In this document: positions 26,347-34,733 of the stretch, piece after piece | How positions within the stretch are numbered: position 1 is the stretch's first letter | Layout of the letters: each line of letters opens with the position of its first letter | DNA from: an uncultured Alphaproteobacteria bacterium | GTDB taxonomy: Bacteria > Pseudomonadota > Alphaproteobacteria > Rhodobacterales > Rhodobacteraceae | Direction: 5' to 3' | DNA length: 56,991 nt | NCBI GenBank assembly: GCA_902580265.1 | Contig: CACHJY010000007.1 | Coordinates: forward strand, 1 to 56,991 | The notes under the pieces: generated by a model | Seen by the model: the letters and a program-made list of their open reading frames with translations, nothing else | Database searches by the model: none | What the model was told of the DNA's origin: nothing | Translations under genes and position numbers: made by a program

Positions 26347-28544
26347 TTTATTTGCTCTCCTTTGAGATTTAATTTTGTATCAATTTCTTGCTTTTTAGAG
26401 TTTATGGTAGGTAATATAATTTTTGCTTCTGCTCCAAAATGATCACAACCCTTTATTTTCTGACCTTGAATGAGAAATAAACTGCCTAAATGATCTTCAA
26501 TAATCCTTTTTACAATCGATAAACCCAAGCCGGTACCCTCTTTTTTTATCGTAACGTATGGTTCGAACAAGCGGTTTACATTTTTTGGAAGCCCAACTCC
26601 ATTATCTAAGATAGTTACACAAACTTCATTATTTTGAGTTCGGATATCTACCTCTACCTGACCATAAGACTTATTTTCATCAATCAATCCGGTTTCCTTT
26701 GCAGAAGTTATTGACTCAATAGAGTTTTTTATAAGGTTTAAAAGTGCTTGGTTAAGCATTTGACCGTCTCCCAAAATGAGAATGCGATCTTTATTCTTTT
26801 TAAACTTAAAAATGACGTCTTTATGAGCAACCTTTTGTAATAAAATTGCGCTCTCTGTTAACTTGCATAGGTCTAATTCTGCTTTTTTAGGTAAAGGTAA
26901 TCTAGAAAAATTACTGAACTCAGTGACTAACCGACTTAAACTCTCAGTCTGTCTTATAATCATATTTGCATACTCAGAAGCGGAATGCCTGTCATTTTCA
27001 TTCAGGTTAAAGAAATACTTTTTTAGTCTTTCAGCAGCTAATTTTATAGGCGTGAGCGGGTTTTTCACTTCATGAGCGACCCTTCTAGCTACATCTCCCC
27101 ATGCTGCTGAACGCTGAGCTGCAACTAAATCAGTCAAGTCATCAAACGTAAAAACATAGCCTTCCAGTTGACCTTTATCAGATTTTATTATAGAAATTTT
27201 CAAAAATATCTTTTCTTTTATATTTTCTCTAAAAATTTCAACTTCTTCCTCTAGTGACCCGCCGTCTATAAAAATTACCTTATTAAATAAGGGTATAAAT
27301 TCTGGTACGATTTCTTTTAAATTCTTAGATAAACCTTCGTTTTCCGATAATCCAAGTATTTTTTCAGCTGCTACGTTTATGACTTCGATTGTTCCATCTG
27401 CATTTGTTCCAATTATCCCGCCTGAAGCTCCATCCAGAACAGCTTCAAATTGGCGCTTTTTTTCTTCGGTTTTACTGTTAATCGATAAAAGTGAGTCTCT
27501 CTGCTTTTTTATTTGCCTAGTCATTTTATTAAATACTTTGCCTAGAATAGCGACTTCATCTCTGCCTTTTTCTTCAGAAACCTCTGCTGTGAGATCTCCA
27601 TCTGCCACTTTTGCAACAGCGGTTACCAAATTACTCACAGGCTTTGTTAGCCTTTCAGCAATCCAGAGAGCAAACCATATGGCTGATAGTATTAATACAA
27701 TTGAAAAACCTAGATAAAGCTGACCAAATTCAAAGAGCAATTGGCCTCGCTCGTTCTCAATTTTATCATACAATATAACTGTCTCTTTTGTTTGATCTAA
27801 TAAAGATAAAACTTCTCCATCAACATTTCTAGTTACATAAAGCAATCTATCAGGGAACGCTTCCATAAAAACAATTGCCCTAAACTCATTGTTTTCAAGA
27901 TCTTCAATAACGGCAATTCCCTCATTTTTTGCAACAAGCACGTCATAATCTGTTACCGGCTTAAAATCAAACAAGTAACTCCTGTCACCCCTGACTTTTA
28001 GCATGCCAGAATAATTAATTAAAAATGATTTAGATATACCTTCTTGTTGGTTTACATTGAGGATTTTTCTTAAATCACCATCACTCAAAAAAGGTCTGAA
28101 TTGCTTCTCAGCATTTAAAACTTTAGACAACCAAAAGGCATCATTTTTCAAACTTTGTGTATGCTCCATCTTATAGGCACGAGCGGACTCCAATGAATTT
28201 CCTACGACCCTTTGAACTTTCTCTGAAAACCAGTCTTCCAAGCCAAAATTTAGTGATATTGTAGCAAAGACAGCTACAATTATCGCAGGAGACAGCGCTA
28301 AAATTGAAAAGACCGAGGTAATTCTAAGATGGAGCGTCGATCCTCCTCCTCTAGCTCTTTGGTTAGCAAAAACTTTTGCCACTTTGAATAAGATTAATAT
28401 ACCCACAATTAAGATATAAAGAAAATCTAATACTATAATTGCTGACAATAACTCCGGTCTTGAAGACTCCTCGGTAATACTGAAGGCTAAAAATGTTATA
28501 ATGGACAATAGTGGGCCTAAAAAAACAACAATAAATGTTGCCAA
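26343..28544 (-). CDS. ntrY: nitrogen regulation sensor histidine kinase NtrY
   Basis: At least 733 residues. Hydrophobic helices near the N-terminus and about residues 80-105 and 275-300 enclose a periplasmic sensor. HAMP follows (about 300-355), then PAS (about 365-480), HisKA with HEVKNPLTP near 490, and HATPase with DNGVGLP and GTGLGLSIVKRI. The start given is TTG 28544, the first conventional start codon, but it has no ribosome site, and the frame stays open upstream to 28619 with plausible protein sequence. An ATT at 28610 preceded by AGG is an alternative start. Confidence 0.92.
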   Translation of the reverse strand: MATFIVVFLGPLLSIITFLAFSITEESSRPELLSAIIVLDFLYILIVGILILFKVAKVFANQRARGGGSTLHLRITSVFSILALSPAIIVAVFATISLNFGLEDWFSEKVQRVVGNSLESARAYKMEHTQSLKNDAFWLSKVLNAEKQFRPFLSDGDLRKILNVNQQEGISKSFLINYSGMLKVRGDRSYLFDFKPVTDYDVLVAKNEGIAVIEDLENNEFRAIVFMEAFPDRLLYVTRNVDGEVLSLLDQTKETVILYDKIENERGQLLFEFGQLYLGFSIVLILSAIWFALWIAERLTKPVSNLVTAVAKVADGDLTAEVSEEKGRDEVAILGKVFNKMTRQIKKQRDSLLSINSKTEEKKRQFEAVLDGASGGIIGTNADGTIEVINVAAEKILGLSENEGLSKNLKEIVPEFIPLFNKVIFIDGGSLEEEVEIFRENIKEKIFLKISIIKSDKGQLEGYVFTFDDLTDLVAAQRSAAWGDVARRVAHEVKNPLTPIKLAAERLKKYFFNLNENDRHSASEYANMIIRQTESLSRLVTEFSNFSRLPLPKKAELDLCKLTESAILLQKVAHKDVIFKFKKNKDRILILGDGQMLNQALLNLIKNSIESITSAKETGLIDENKSYGQVEVDIRTQNNEVCVTILDNGVGLPKNVNRLFEPYVTIKKEGTGLGLSIVKRIIEDHLGSLFLIQGQKIKGCDHFGAEAKIILPTINSKKQEIDTKLNLKGEQIK

Positions 28545-28634
28545 ATTAGAAAATAAAAATTTGTCTAAGATATTACTTATGGCGTCTCTATTTTTAAATG
28601 TATTTACAATCTTTTTGACCTATTTGTTGCAAAT

Positions 28635-30044
28635 TTACATCAATTTTTTACCACGTGTAACAACTAAATCATAGTCTTTAATTTTTTTTCTTAATGTATT
28701 TCTATTAATTCCAAGTAGTTTAGCAGCTTTAATTTGATTTCCATGACAAAGATCAAGGGTCAAGTTTATTAAGGGTACTTCTACTTCCTTTAAAACTGTT
28801 TGGTATAACCCTGGAGCCGGTAAACTGTCTCCAAGTGATCGAAAGTAATGAGATAAATGTATTTCAAGAGACTTCGATATTTTAGACCCCTCTAGTGTAT
28901 TCAAATCAACTTCTTCAGGCGTGATCATTGAAAGTTCATGCCTCGTAATTTTTTCATCGATAATGTCAGTACTTGAAACTAATGAAAGCCGACCAATGAA
29001 ATTTTTAAATTCCCTAACGTTCCCAGACCATTTTTTCTTTTTAATAAGTTCTATGGAGTTTTTTGTAAGAGATTTTGGCTCCGTACCATTTCTTGAAAAC
29101 TCTTTAAAAAAATGAGTGGCAAGTTCCGGGATGTCTCCCAATCTTTCCTCAAGCAATGGAATTACAAGCGAAACCTCGTTTAGCCTGTAATACAAATCTT
29201 CGCGAAATCTGCCATTTTCTATTGCTTCCTTTAGATCTTGCCTTGAAGAGCTTACAATTTTAACTTGAGCATAACCTTTTTCATCAGATTCTTTCTTGTT
29301 AAGAATAGAAAGAATAAAATTTTGGACTTCAAAACTAGCACTACTTATTTCATCTAAAAATAGGGTTCCAATTTCATTAGATTGACCATCAAAATTCTTC
29401 AAGAAAATATTTTTTAACTCTTCCAACGACATAAGGGAGAGGTTTATGCTTAAAAAACTTTTGTCTCTTTTAGTTCCAAAATCATGTAGAACCCTTGCTA
29501 TTAAATTTTTTCCAGTCCCGGATTTTCCTTCTATAAGTATATTAAAATCCGTGTTGATTAATTTTGACAAAATACGGTAAACGTTCTGCATTACTGGTGA
29601 ACTGCCCACTATTGGTAAGTTGTCTTCTAAATGACTGTCTACATTTGACAAATTATTTTTTAAACTCGGTGAAGAGCTTAACTTTATCTTCATCGCTGTA
29701 TTCACAGATGAAACAAGATCCTTTAAATCAAACGGTTTTGGCAAATACTGATAAGCACCAAATTGATTTGCGCGCATAGCAGTATTTATATTATTTTTCG
29801 CAGACATTACAATGATAGGCATTTCAGGTCGTTTCTTTTTTATTCTCGGTATAAGCTCTATAGTATCCCCATCTGGCATCATAACATCAGTTACGAGCAC
29901 CTCACCTTCACCATCTTCAAGCCAACGCCATAAAGTACTCAGAGTACCTGTTGCTCTTACTTTACAGCCAGCACGAGATAATGCTTGAGCTAATATCATT
30001 CTTAGCGATCTATCATCATCTGCAATTATTACGCTTCCTTCCAC
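28635..30044 (-). CDS. ntrC: nitrogen regulation response regulator NtrC (GAFTGA-less)
   Basis: A 469-residue regulator. The receiver domain has Asp53 in VLVTDVMMPDGD. The AAA+ domain has Walker A GKSGTGKN near 171 and Walker B TLFLDEIS near 231. Between them the GAFTGA loop is missing: the text runs LSLMSLEELKNIFLKN straight to GTLFLDE. The C-terminal helix-turn-helix contains AAKLLGINRNTLRKKI. The start is GTG at 30044, overlapping the ntrB stop (TAGTG). Rhodobacter capsulatus NtrC also lacks GAFTGA and works with sigma-70. Confidence 0.94.
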   Translation of the reverse strand: MEGSVIIADDDRSLRMILAQALSRAGCKVRATGTLSTLWRWLEDGEGEVLVTDVMMPDGDTIELIPRIKKKRPEMPIIVMSAKNNINTAMRANQFGAYQYLPKPFDLKDLVSSVNTAMKIKLSSSPSLKNNLSNVDSHLEDNLPIVGSSPVMQNVYRILSKLINTDFNILIEGKSGTGKNLIARVLHDFGTKRDKSFLSINLSLMSLEELKNIFLKNFDGQSNEIGTLFLDEISSASFEVQNFILSILNKKESDEKGYAQVKIVSSSRQDLKEAIENGRFREDLYYRLNEVSLVIPLLEERLGDIPELATHFFKEFSRNGTEPKSLTKNSIELIKKKKWSGNVREFKNFIGRLSLVSSTDIIDEKITRHELSMITPEEVDLNTLEGSKISKSLEIHLSHYFRSLGDSLPAPGLYQTVLKEVEVPLINLTLDLCHGNQIKAAKLLGINRNTLRKKIKDYDLVVTRGKKLM

Positions 30045-31117
30045 TAGTGCATCCTTTCGGATAGAGGGACGTCACGGGCAGGAAGATAAACTTTAAAGCA
30101 AGCACCTTCGGAGATCTCGTCCAGTTCGATGAATCCACCATGCTCAGATATTATTTTTGCAACCAATGGAAGTCCAAGCCCAGAGCCTCCAATTTTTGTC
30201 GTACTAAATGGATCAAATATATCGGTTATAATATTTTTTGAAACTCCTGGTCCATTGTCAGACACAGTTATCATTAACTGCAGCTTTTTATTTTTTTCTC
30301 CAAAAGAACCTAGAGCCAACCCTGAATAAAAAGATGTCTTTATATTTATCCGCCCGCCCTTTTTACCCACAGCCTCACAAGAGTTTTTTATTATATTATG
30401 AAATGCTTGAGTTAGCAGTTCAAAGTCACCATTAACATCAGGAATTGATGGGTCATAATTTTCTTCAAATAATACATGCGAACCATATCCCTGTGTGGCA
30501 CTTCTCTTCACTTTATCAATTACATCATGAATATTTACTAATCCAAAATCGAGCCTATTAACCTCCCCAAGTAATTGAACTCTATCAACAATATTTTCAA
30601 TTCTCTTAGCTTCTTCGAGAATAATCTGTGTCAACGTTTTTTTATTTTTTACATTTGAATTTTCAAGCAGCTGAGCTGCTCCAATTATACTAGCAAGGGG
30701 ATTTTTAATCTCGTGAGACAACACTGATCCCATAGCACTAACCGATTTAATAGAGCTTTGATTAAGTAATGCTTGTTCCATTTTACCCTTGAGGCGTTTA
30801 GGATGAAAAAAAATCAGGTTACTCGACCCGGTATCAAAACTTACAGCATACATATCAAAAACTTGGTTTCCTTTGTTTTTCCAATTTATAGGCACATCGA
30901 ATTTTACAATTGCAGATGAATTATTATTAATTTTATCTAGCACTTCGAATACAGCACTATTAGGCCCAATGTAACTACTTAGCTTTTGACCAACCAAACG
31001 ATGAAGAGAGGTCTCACAATATTGTTGTGATAAAGGGTTAGCTAACTTTATTTCGTTTTTAACATTTAATACAAATGCTGGATATGGCACAGATTCCCAT
31101 AAATCTCTAAAATCCAT
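30044..31117 (-). CDS. ntrB: nitrogen regulation sensor kinase NtrB
   Basis: A 357-residue cytoplasmic histidine kinase. An N-terminal PAS domain (about 5-100) is followed by HisKA with His135 in LSHEIKNPLASIIGAAQLLE and an ATPase domain with NIIKNSCEA, SDNGPGV and GGSGLGLPLVAKII. It phosphorylates and dephosphorylates NtrC in response to PII signalling, as known for the family. It is the first gene of the ntr cluster and diverges from ispD. The dusB gene that often precedes ntrB in Alphaproteobacteria is absent here. Confidence 0.94.
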   Translation of the reverse strand: MDFRDLWESVPYPAFVLNVKNEIKLANPLSQQYCETSLHRLVGQKLSSYIGPNSAVFEVLDKINNNSSAIVKFDVPINWKNKGNQVFDMYAVSFDTGSSNLIFFHPKRLKGKMEQALLNQSSIKSVSAMGSVLSHEIKNPLASIIGAAQLLENSNVKNKKTLTQIILEEAKRIENIVDRVQLLGEVNRLDFGLVNIHDVIDKVKRSATQGYGSHVLFEENYDPSIPDVNGDFELLTQAFHNIIKNSCEAVGKKGGRINIKTSFYSGLALGSFGEKNKKLQLMITVSDNGPGVSKNIITDIFDPFSTTKIGGSGLGLPLVAKIISEHGGFIELDEISEGACFKVYLPARDVPLSERMH

Positions 31118-31226
31118 TTTTCTACTCAGGCAGTAATATCATAACATAAATTAAAGCTTAATATTTATTGCATTTAATAAGGTTATCAATTTAAACTTGA
31201 ACTACACTAATTACAATAAATTCTTT

Positions 31227-31925
31227 ATGGAAAAAAAATTTACAGGTGCTTTAATTGTTGCAGCAGGAACAGGCCTAAGGTCAAAGTCGATAATACCAAA
31301 ACAATATCTTCAATTTGGTAATAAAACCGTTTTAGAAAAAAATATTGAGAATTTTATTCATGAACCTCTAATAGATTTTGTTCTAGTTGTAATTAATGAA
31401 GAACACATTAAGTTTTATAAGAAAGCAATTGCTAGAATTTGCTCTTCAAAACTATTACCAACTTGTTTTGGTGGTAAAACTAGAACCGAGTCAGTTAAAA
31501 GTGGTCTGAAAGCAATAGCAAACATGGGCTGCAAAAAAATACTTATCCAAGATGGGGCAAGACCTTTTACGAGCAATCAAATTATAAGAAATTGTATAAA
31601 AGGCCTCGATCAGTTCGATGTAGTTTTCCCTGCAATAAAAATTTCTGATACCCTTTACTTACAGAGAAAAGAAAATAATAGAAGCACAATAGATGAACTC
31701 GGCCCCAATCGAGACTCACTTGTTAGAGCACAAACACCGCAAGCGTTTCACTTTGACTATATTTATAAAAGACACTTGACCAGTGAAGAACAATTTACTG
31801 ATGACGTTAACTTAGCCTTTCTTGATAAAAGAAAAATCGATATTATTTCAGGAAGCGAATATAACTTTAAAATAACGACTCCAGAGGATGTTAAAATTGC
31901 GGAGCAACTGTTTTTAAATGTATAG
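31227..31925 (+). CDS. ispD: 2-C-methyl-D-erythritol 4-phosphate cytidylyltransferase
   Basis: A 232-residue enzyme from ATG 31227; an upstream in-frame TTG at 31197 would add ten residues unlike the family. The CTP-binding motif AAGTGLRSKSIIPKQY lies near the N-terminus, IQDGARPF is the second signature, and DDVNLAFL lies near the end. It makes CDP-methylerythritol in the non-mevalonate isoprenoid pathway. It overlaps ispF by 8 bp in another frame; in many Alphaproteobacteria the two are fused. Confidence 0.94.
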   Translation: MEKKFTGALIVAAGTGLRSKSIIPKQYLQFGNKTVLEKNIENFIHEPLIDFVLVVINEEHIKFYKKAIARICSSKLLPTCFGGKTRTESVKSGLKAIANMGCKKILIQDGARPFTSNQIIRNCIKGLDQFDVVFPAIKISDTLYLQRKENNRSTIDELGPNRDSLVRAQTPQAFHFDYIYKRHLTSEEQFTDDVNLAFLDKRKIDIISGSEYNFKITTPEDVKIAEQLFLNV

Positions 31926-32397
31926 AATAGGAACGGGATTTGATGTTCATGCATTCAAACCGGGAAATAAAATATATTTGTGTGGAGTTGAAATACCATT
32001 TGATAAAAGCCTTGAAGGACATTCAGATGCCGATGTGGCTCTTCATTCCCTGACCGATGCCATTCTTGGTGCTTTAGCTCTTGGCGATATAGGGTTACAT
32101 TTTCCAGACTCAAATAATAAATGGAAAGAAGCAGACTCAGTTATTTTTTTAAGTTGGTCTATAGAACAAGCTAAACAACGAAATTTTAAATTATCTAATA
32201 TTGATTTAACTATAATATGCGAAAAACCTAAGATAAATAAGTACAGAGAGCAATTAGTACTTAATCTCTCAAAAATCTGCTCATTAGGACATGATAAAAT
32301 TAATGTAAAGGCAACAACTACTGAGCATTTGGGGTTCACTGGCCGAGAGGAAGGGATAGCATCAATATGCTCTATTTTGTTACATGAGACTAGCTAG
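31918..32397 (+). CDS. ispF: 2-C-methyl-D-erythritol 2,4-cyclodiphosphate synthase
   Basis: A 159-residue enzyme. The metal and substrate motifs are GTGFDVHAF (Asp and His ligands), GHSDADVALHSLTDA and the C-terminal ATTTEHLGFTGREEGIAS. It forms the cyclodiphosphate intermediate of the non-mevalonate pathway. The start ATG 31918 lies inside the end of ispD, and its own end overlaps pgpA by 14 bp, so the three genes are translated in a chain. Confidence 0.96.
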   Translation: MYRIGTGFDVHAFKPGNKIYLCGVEIPFDKSLEGHSDADVALHSLTDAILGALALGDIGLHFPDSNNKWKEADSVIFLSWSIEQAKQRNFKLSNIDLTIICEKPKINKYREQLVLNLSKICSLGHDKINVKATTTEHLGFTGREEGIASICSILLHETS

Positions 32398-32848
32398 ATT
32401 AATTGTAACATTTTTTTTTATTGGACATTCAAAGGTAGCACCAGGCTCGATTGCAAGCTTAGTTACTGTCTGTCTTTTTTATATGTTAGCAAAGCATTTA
32501 ATTTTTTACTTATTTGTAATTATTATATTACTAACTACTATTTTATCATTTTGTGCTATACAGGTTTATACAGCCGATTTTTTAGAAAAAGATAAAAGTG
32601 AAATAGTAATAGATGAGGTGGTTGGACAGTCGATTGCTTTGTTGCCTTTATTACTATTTGCAGATTTTAACCCAATATCTTTTTATATGTGTGTTTTCTC
32701 ATTTCTTTTTTTTAGATTTTTTGATATTATCAAACCTTATCCAATAAATAAATTTGATAAAATGAATAATACTTTTGGTGTAATATTTGACGATATTTTG
32801 GCGGGTATATTGTCAGCTGTTTTATTAACATTAACTTTGCTTTATTAA
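32384..32848 (+). CDS. pgpA: phosphatidylglycerophosphatase A
   Basis: A 154-residue inner-membrane phosphatase with about four helices. The signatures are FIGHSKVAPGSIASL near the start, IVIDEVVGQSIALL in the middle and FRFFDIIKPYPINKFDK followed by FGVIFDDILAGI near the end. It removes phosphate from phosphatidylglycerophosphate in phospholipid synthesis. It overlaps ispF by 14 bp and abuts the cinA-type gene with no gap. Confidence 0.92.
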   Translation: MRLARLIVTFFFIGHSKVAPGSIASLVTVCLFYMLAKHLIFYLFVIIILLTTILSFCAIQVYTADFLEKDKSEIVIDEVVGQSIALLPLLLFADFNPISFYMCVFSFLFFRFFDIIKPYPINKFDKMNNTFGVIFDDILAGILSAVLLTLTLLY

Positions 32849-33343
32849 ATGCAACATCTGCAAAACTTGTCTAAGAAACTCTTGGAGGCTTGCTTAGACA
32901 AAAATATTAAATTGCTTACAGCAGAAAGCTGCACGGGTGGCCTATTAAGTGCAAATATCACCCAAGTACCAGGGTCTTCAAATGTTTTCTTATATGGCTT
33001 TATTTGTTATTCAAATGAATCAAAAAGAAAGTTCTTAAACGTTAGTTATAAAACTATAAATTCCTATGGTGCAGTAAGTTATGAAACTGTAAAACAAATG
33101 TTGGCTGGCTTATGTAATCAAGCAAAATCTAAAACTTTAACTATAGCCATTTCGGGCATTGCTGGCCCTAGTAAATCAGAGTCTAAACCAGTAGGATTAG
33201 TTTTTATCGGAGTAAAAATATCCTCTTATAAAACCAAGAAAATTGCTGAGCTTAACTTTGGAAATATAGAAAGAAAAAAAATTCAACAAAAAAGTGTTCA
33301 TGAAGCACTTAAAATGAGCCTGAATATTATAAAAGACATTTAA
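32849..33343 (+). CDS. pncC: CinA C-terminal-family nicotinamide-nucleotide amidohydrolase
   Basis: A 164-residue stand-alone CinA C-terminal domain. TAESCTGGLLSANITQVPGSS, YSNESKRKFLNV and ISGIAGP are family motifs. The PncC activity converts NMN to nicotinate mononucleotide in pyridine nucleotide salvage. The N-terminal domain of full CinA is absent, which is normal for this type. It starts directly after the pgpA stop and is convergent with ratA, 6 bp away. Confidence 0.9.
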   Translation: MQHLQNLSKKLLEACLDKNIKLLTAESCTGGLLSANITQVPGSSNVFLYGFICYSNESKRKFLNVSYKTINSYGAVSYETVKQMLAGLCNQAKSKTLTIAISGIAGPSKSESKPVGLVFIGVKISSYKTKKIAELNFGNIERKKIQQKSVHEALKMSLNIIKDI

Positions 33344-33349
33344 AATATA

Positions 33350-33787
33350 TTACATTTTAGCTCTGCTCTCAAATGCGTCTATAATATTTAATGCTACTTT
33401 TTCAAAACTTACAGAAACTAGTTTCTCTTTTATAAATGAACTAAAAGATGCCTCTAAAGCGAAAGTAACTTTACAATAATCATCTTTTTCAACAAACGAC
33501 CAATCTGCAATTAAAGATTTAAATGGTTTAGAGTTACCGGTGATTGAAATAGTATTCAATTTTCTATTAACTTTTACTTTTGTAACAAAATTTTCAGAAG
33601 TCAATTTAAAGTTTATTAATAAAATTGCAGTAAAACACTCTGAACCCTGAGAAACAGACATATCATAAATATCGACATTGGAACAAAAAGGAATAAAGTC
33701 TGCATATGATTTTACATCAGCAACTACATTCAGTAGATCATTAGAACTGCAATCATATACATTTTTTGTTAACGTTTTTCTTAGCAT
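33350..33787 (-). CDS. ratA: RatA/Coq10-family START-like protein
   Basis: A 145-residue SRPBCC/START-like protein. The opening [30 protein letters not shown] is the polyketide-cyclase/Coq10 pattern. In bacteria it is annotated both as a ubiquinone-binding Coq10 homologue and as RatA, a toxin that blocks ribosome association; the first role is more likely in a chromosomal context without an evident antitoxin. It overlaps lipA by 35 bp, a pairing common in Alphaproteobacteria. Confidence 0.87.
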   Translation of the reverse strand: MLRKTLTKNVYDCSSNDLLNVVADVKSYADFIPFCSNVDIYDMSVSQGSECFTAILLINFKLTSENFVTKVKVNRKLNTISITGNSKPFKSLIADWSFVEKDDYCKVTFALEASFSSFIKEKLVSVSFEKVALNIIDAFESRAKM

Positions 33788-34721
33788 CTAAGGCTTTTCT
33801 TCTAGCTTCTTTTAAAAGTACAAAGTCATCATCAGCATGAAAGGAAGATCTTGTTAGTGGCGATGATGAGACTAATAAGAATCCCTTTCCTAATGCTAAT
33901 TTCTTATAATGTTTAAATGTTTCTGGAGTTACAAATTCTTTGACAGGAAAGTGTTTGGCTGTTGGTTGTAAATATTGACCAATAGTAAGAAAATCTACGC
34001 CTGCCGCTCTTAAGTCATCCATTAGCTGGCTCACTTCAATTCTTTTCTCTCCCATTCCAACCATAATACCTGATTTTGTAAAAATAGACTGATTTTCTTC
34101 CTTTACTCTACTCAAAAGTCTTAACGAAGTGAAATATCTAGCGCCAGGGCGAACCACTGGGTAAAGGCTGGGCACGGTCTCTAAGTTATGATTAAAAACA
34201 TCAGGCTCAGAGTTTAATATTGGAAATATAACGCTATCATCACATTTCAAAAAATCTGGCGTCAAAATTTCAATGGTAGTTGAGGGAGAATATCTTTTAA
34301 TAGCATCAATTGTTCTTACATAGTGTTGGGCTCCACCATCCGGCAAGTCATCTCTATCGACACTGGTAATAACTACATGTCTTAGTCTCATTTTTTGAAC
34401 CGAACGCCCTATTCGTTCTGGCTCCAACATATCAAGCTTAAATGGCACGCCTGTTTTAACGTTGCAAAAAGCGCAGCCTCTCGTACAGATATCTCCCATG
34501 ATCAAAAACGTCGCATGCCCTCTAGACCAACATTCACCTATGTTAGGGCAACTAGCTTCTTCACAGATTGTTTTTAGATTATTTTCTTTTACGAGTTTTT
34601 TAGTATCTTTATAACCTTCAGACAACGGCGCTTTTACCTTTATCCAAGAAGGTTTTTTTCTCATGGGTGAAGATCGGTTCTTAAGTTTTTCAGGGTGTCT
34701 TATTTCAAATCTTTTATTCAT
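33753..34721 (-). CDS. lipA: lipoyl synthase
   Basis: A 322-residue radical SAM enzyme. The auxiliary cluster ligands are Cys53, Cys58 and Cys64 in [12 protein letters not shown], and the radical SAM ligands are Cys79, Cys83 and Cys86 in CTRGCAFC. The C-terminal RSSFHADD supplies the Ser ligand. It inserts sulfur into octanoyl groups on 2-oxo acid dehydrogenases. It follows lpd by 12 bp, which makes functional sense as Lpd is the E3 of those complexes. Confidence 0.97.
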   Translation of the reverse strand: MNKRFEIRHPEKLKNRSSPMRKKPSWIKVKAPLSEGYKDTKKLVKENNLKTICEEASCPNIGECWSRGHATFLIMGDICTRGCAFCNVKTGVPFKLDMLEPERIGRSVQKMRLRHVVITSVDRDDLPDGGAQHYVRTIDAIKRYSPSTTIEILTPDFLKCDDSVIFPILNSEPDVFNHNLETVPSLYPVVRPGARYFTSLRLLSRVKEENQSIFTKSGIMVGMGEKRIEVSQLMDDLRAAGVDFLTIGQYLQPTAKHFPVKEFVTPETFKHYKKLALGKGFLLVSSSPLTRSSFHADDDFVLLKEARRKALDAKKNVNKKCI

Positions 34722-34733
34722 TTTTTTTTAATA

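Noticed and set aside
33350..33787. ratA as a toxin-antitoxin module
   Set aside because: No antitoxin-type partner is adjacent, and the lipA-ratA pairing is a housekeeping arrangement. The Coq10-like role is more likely.
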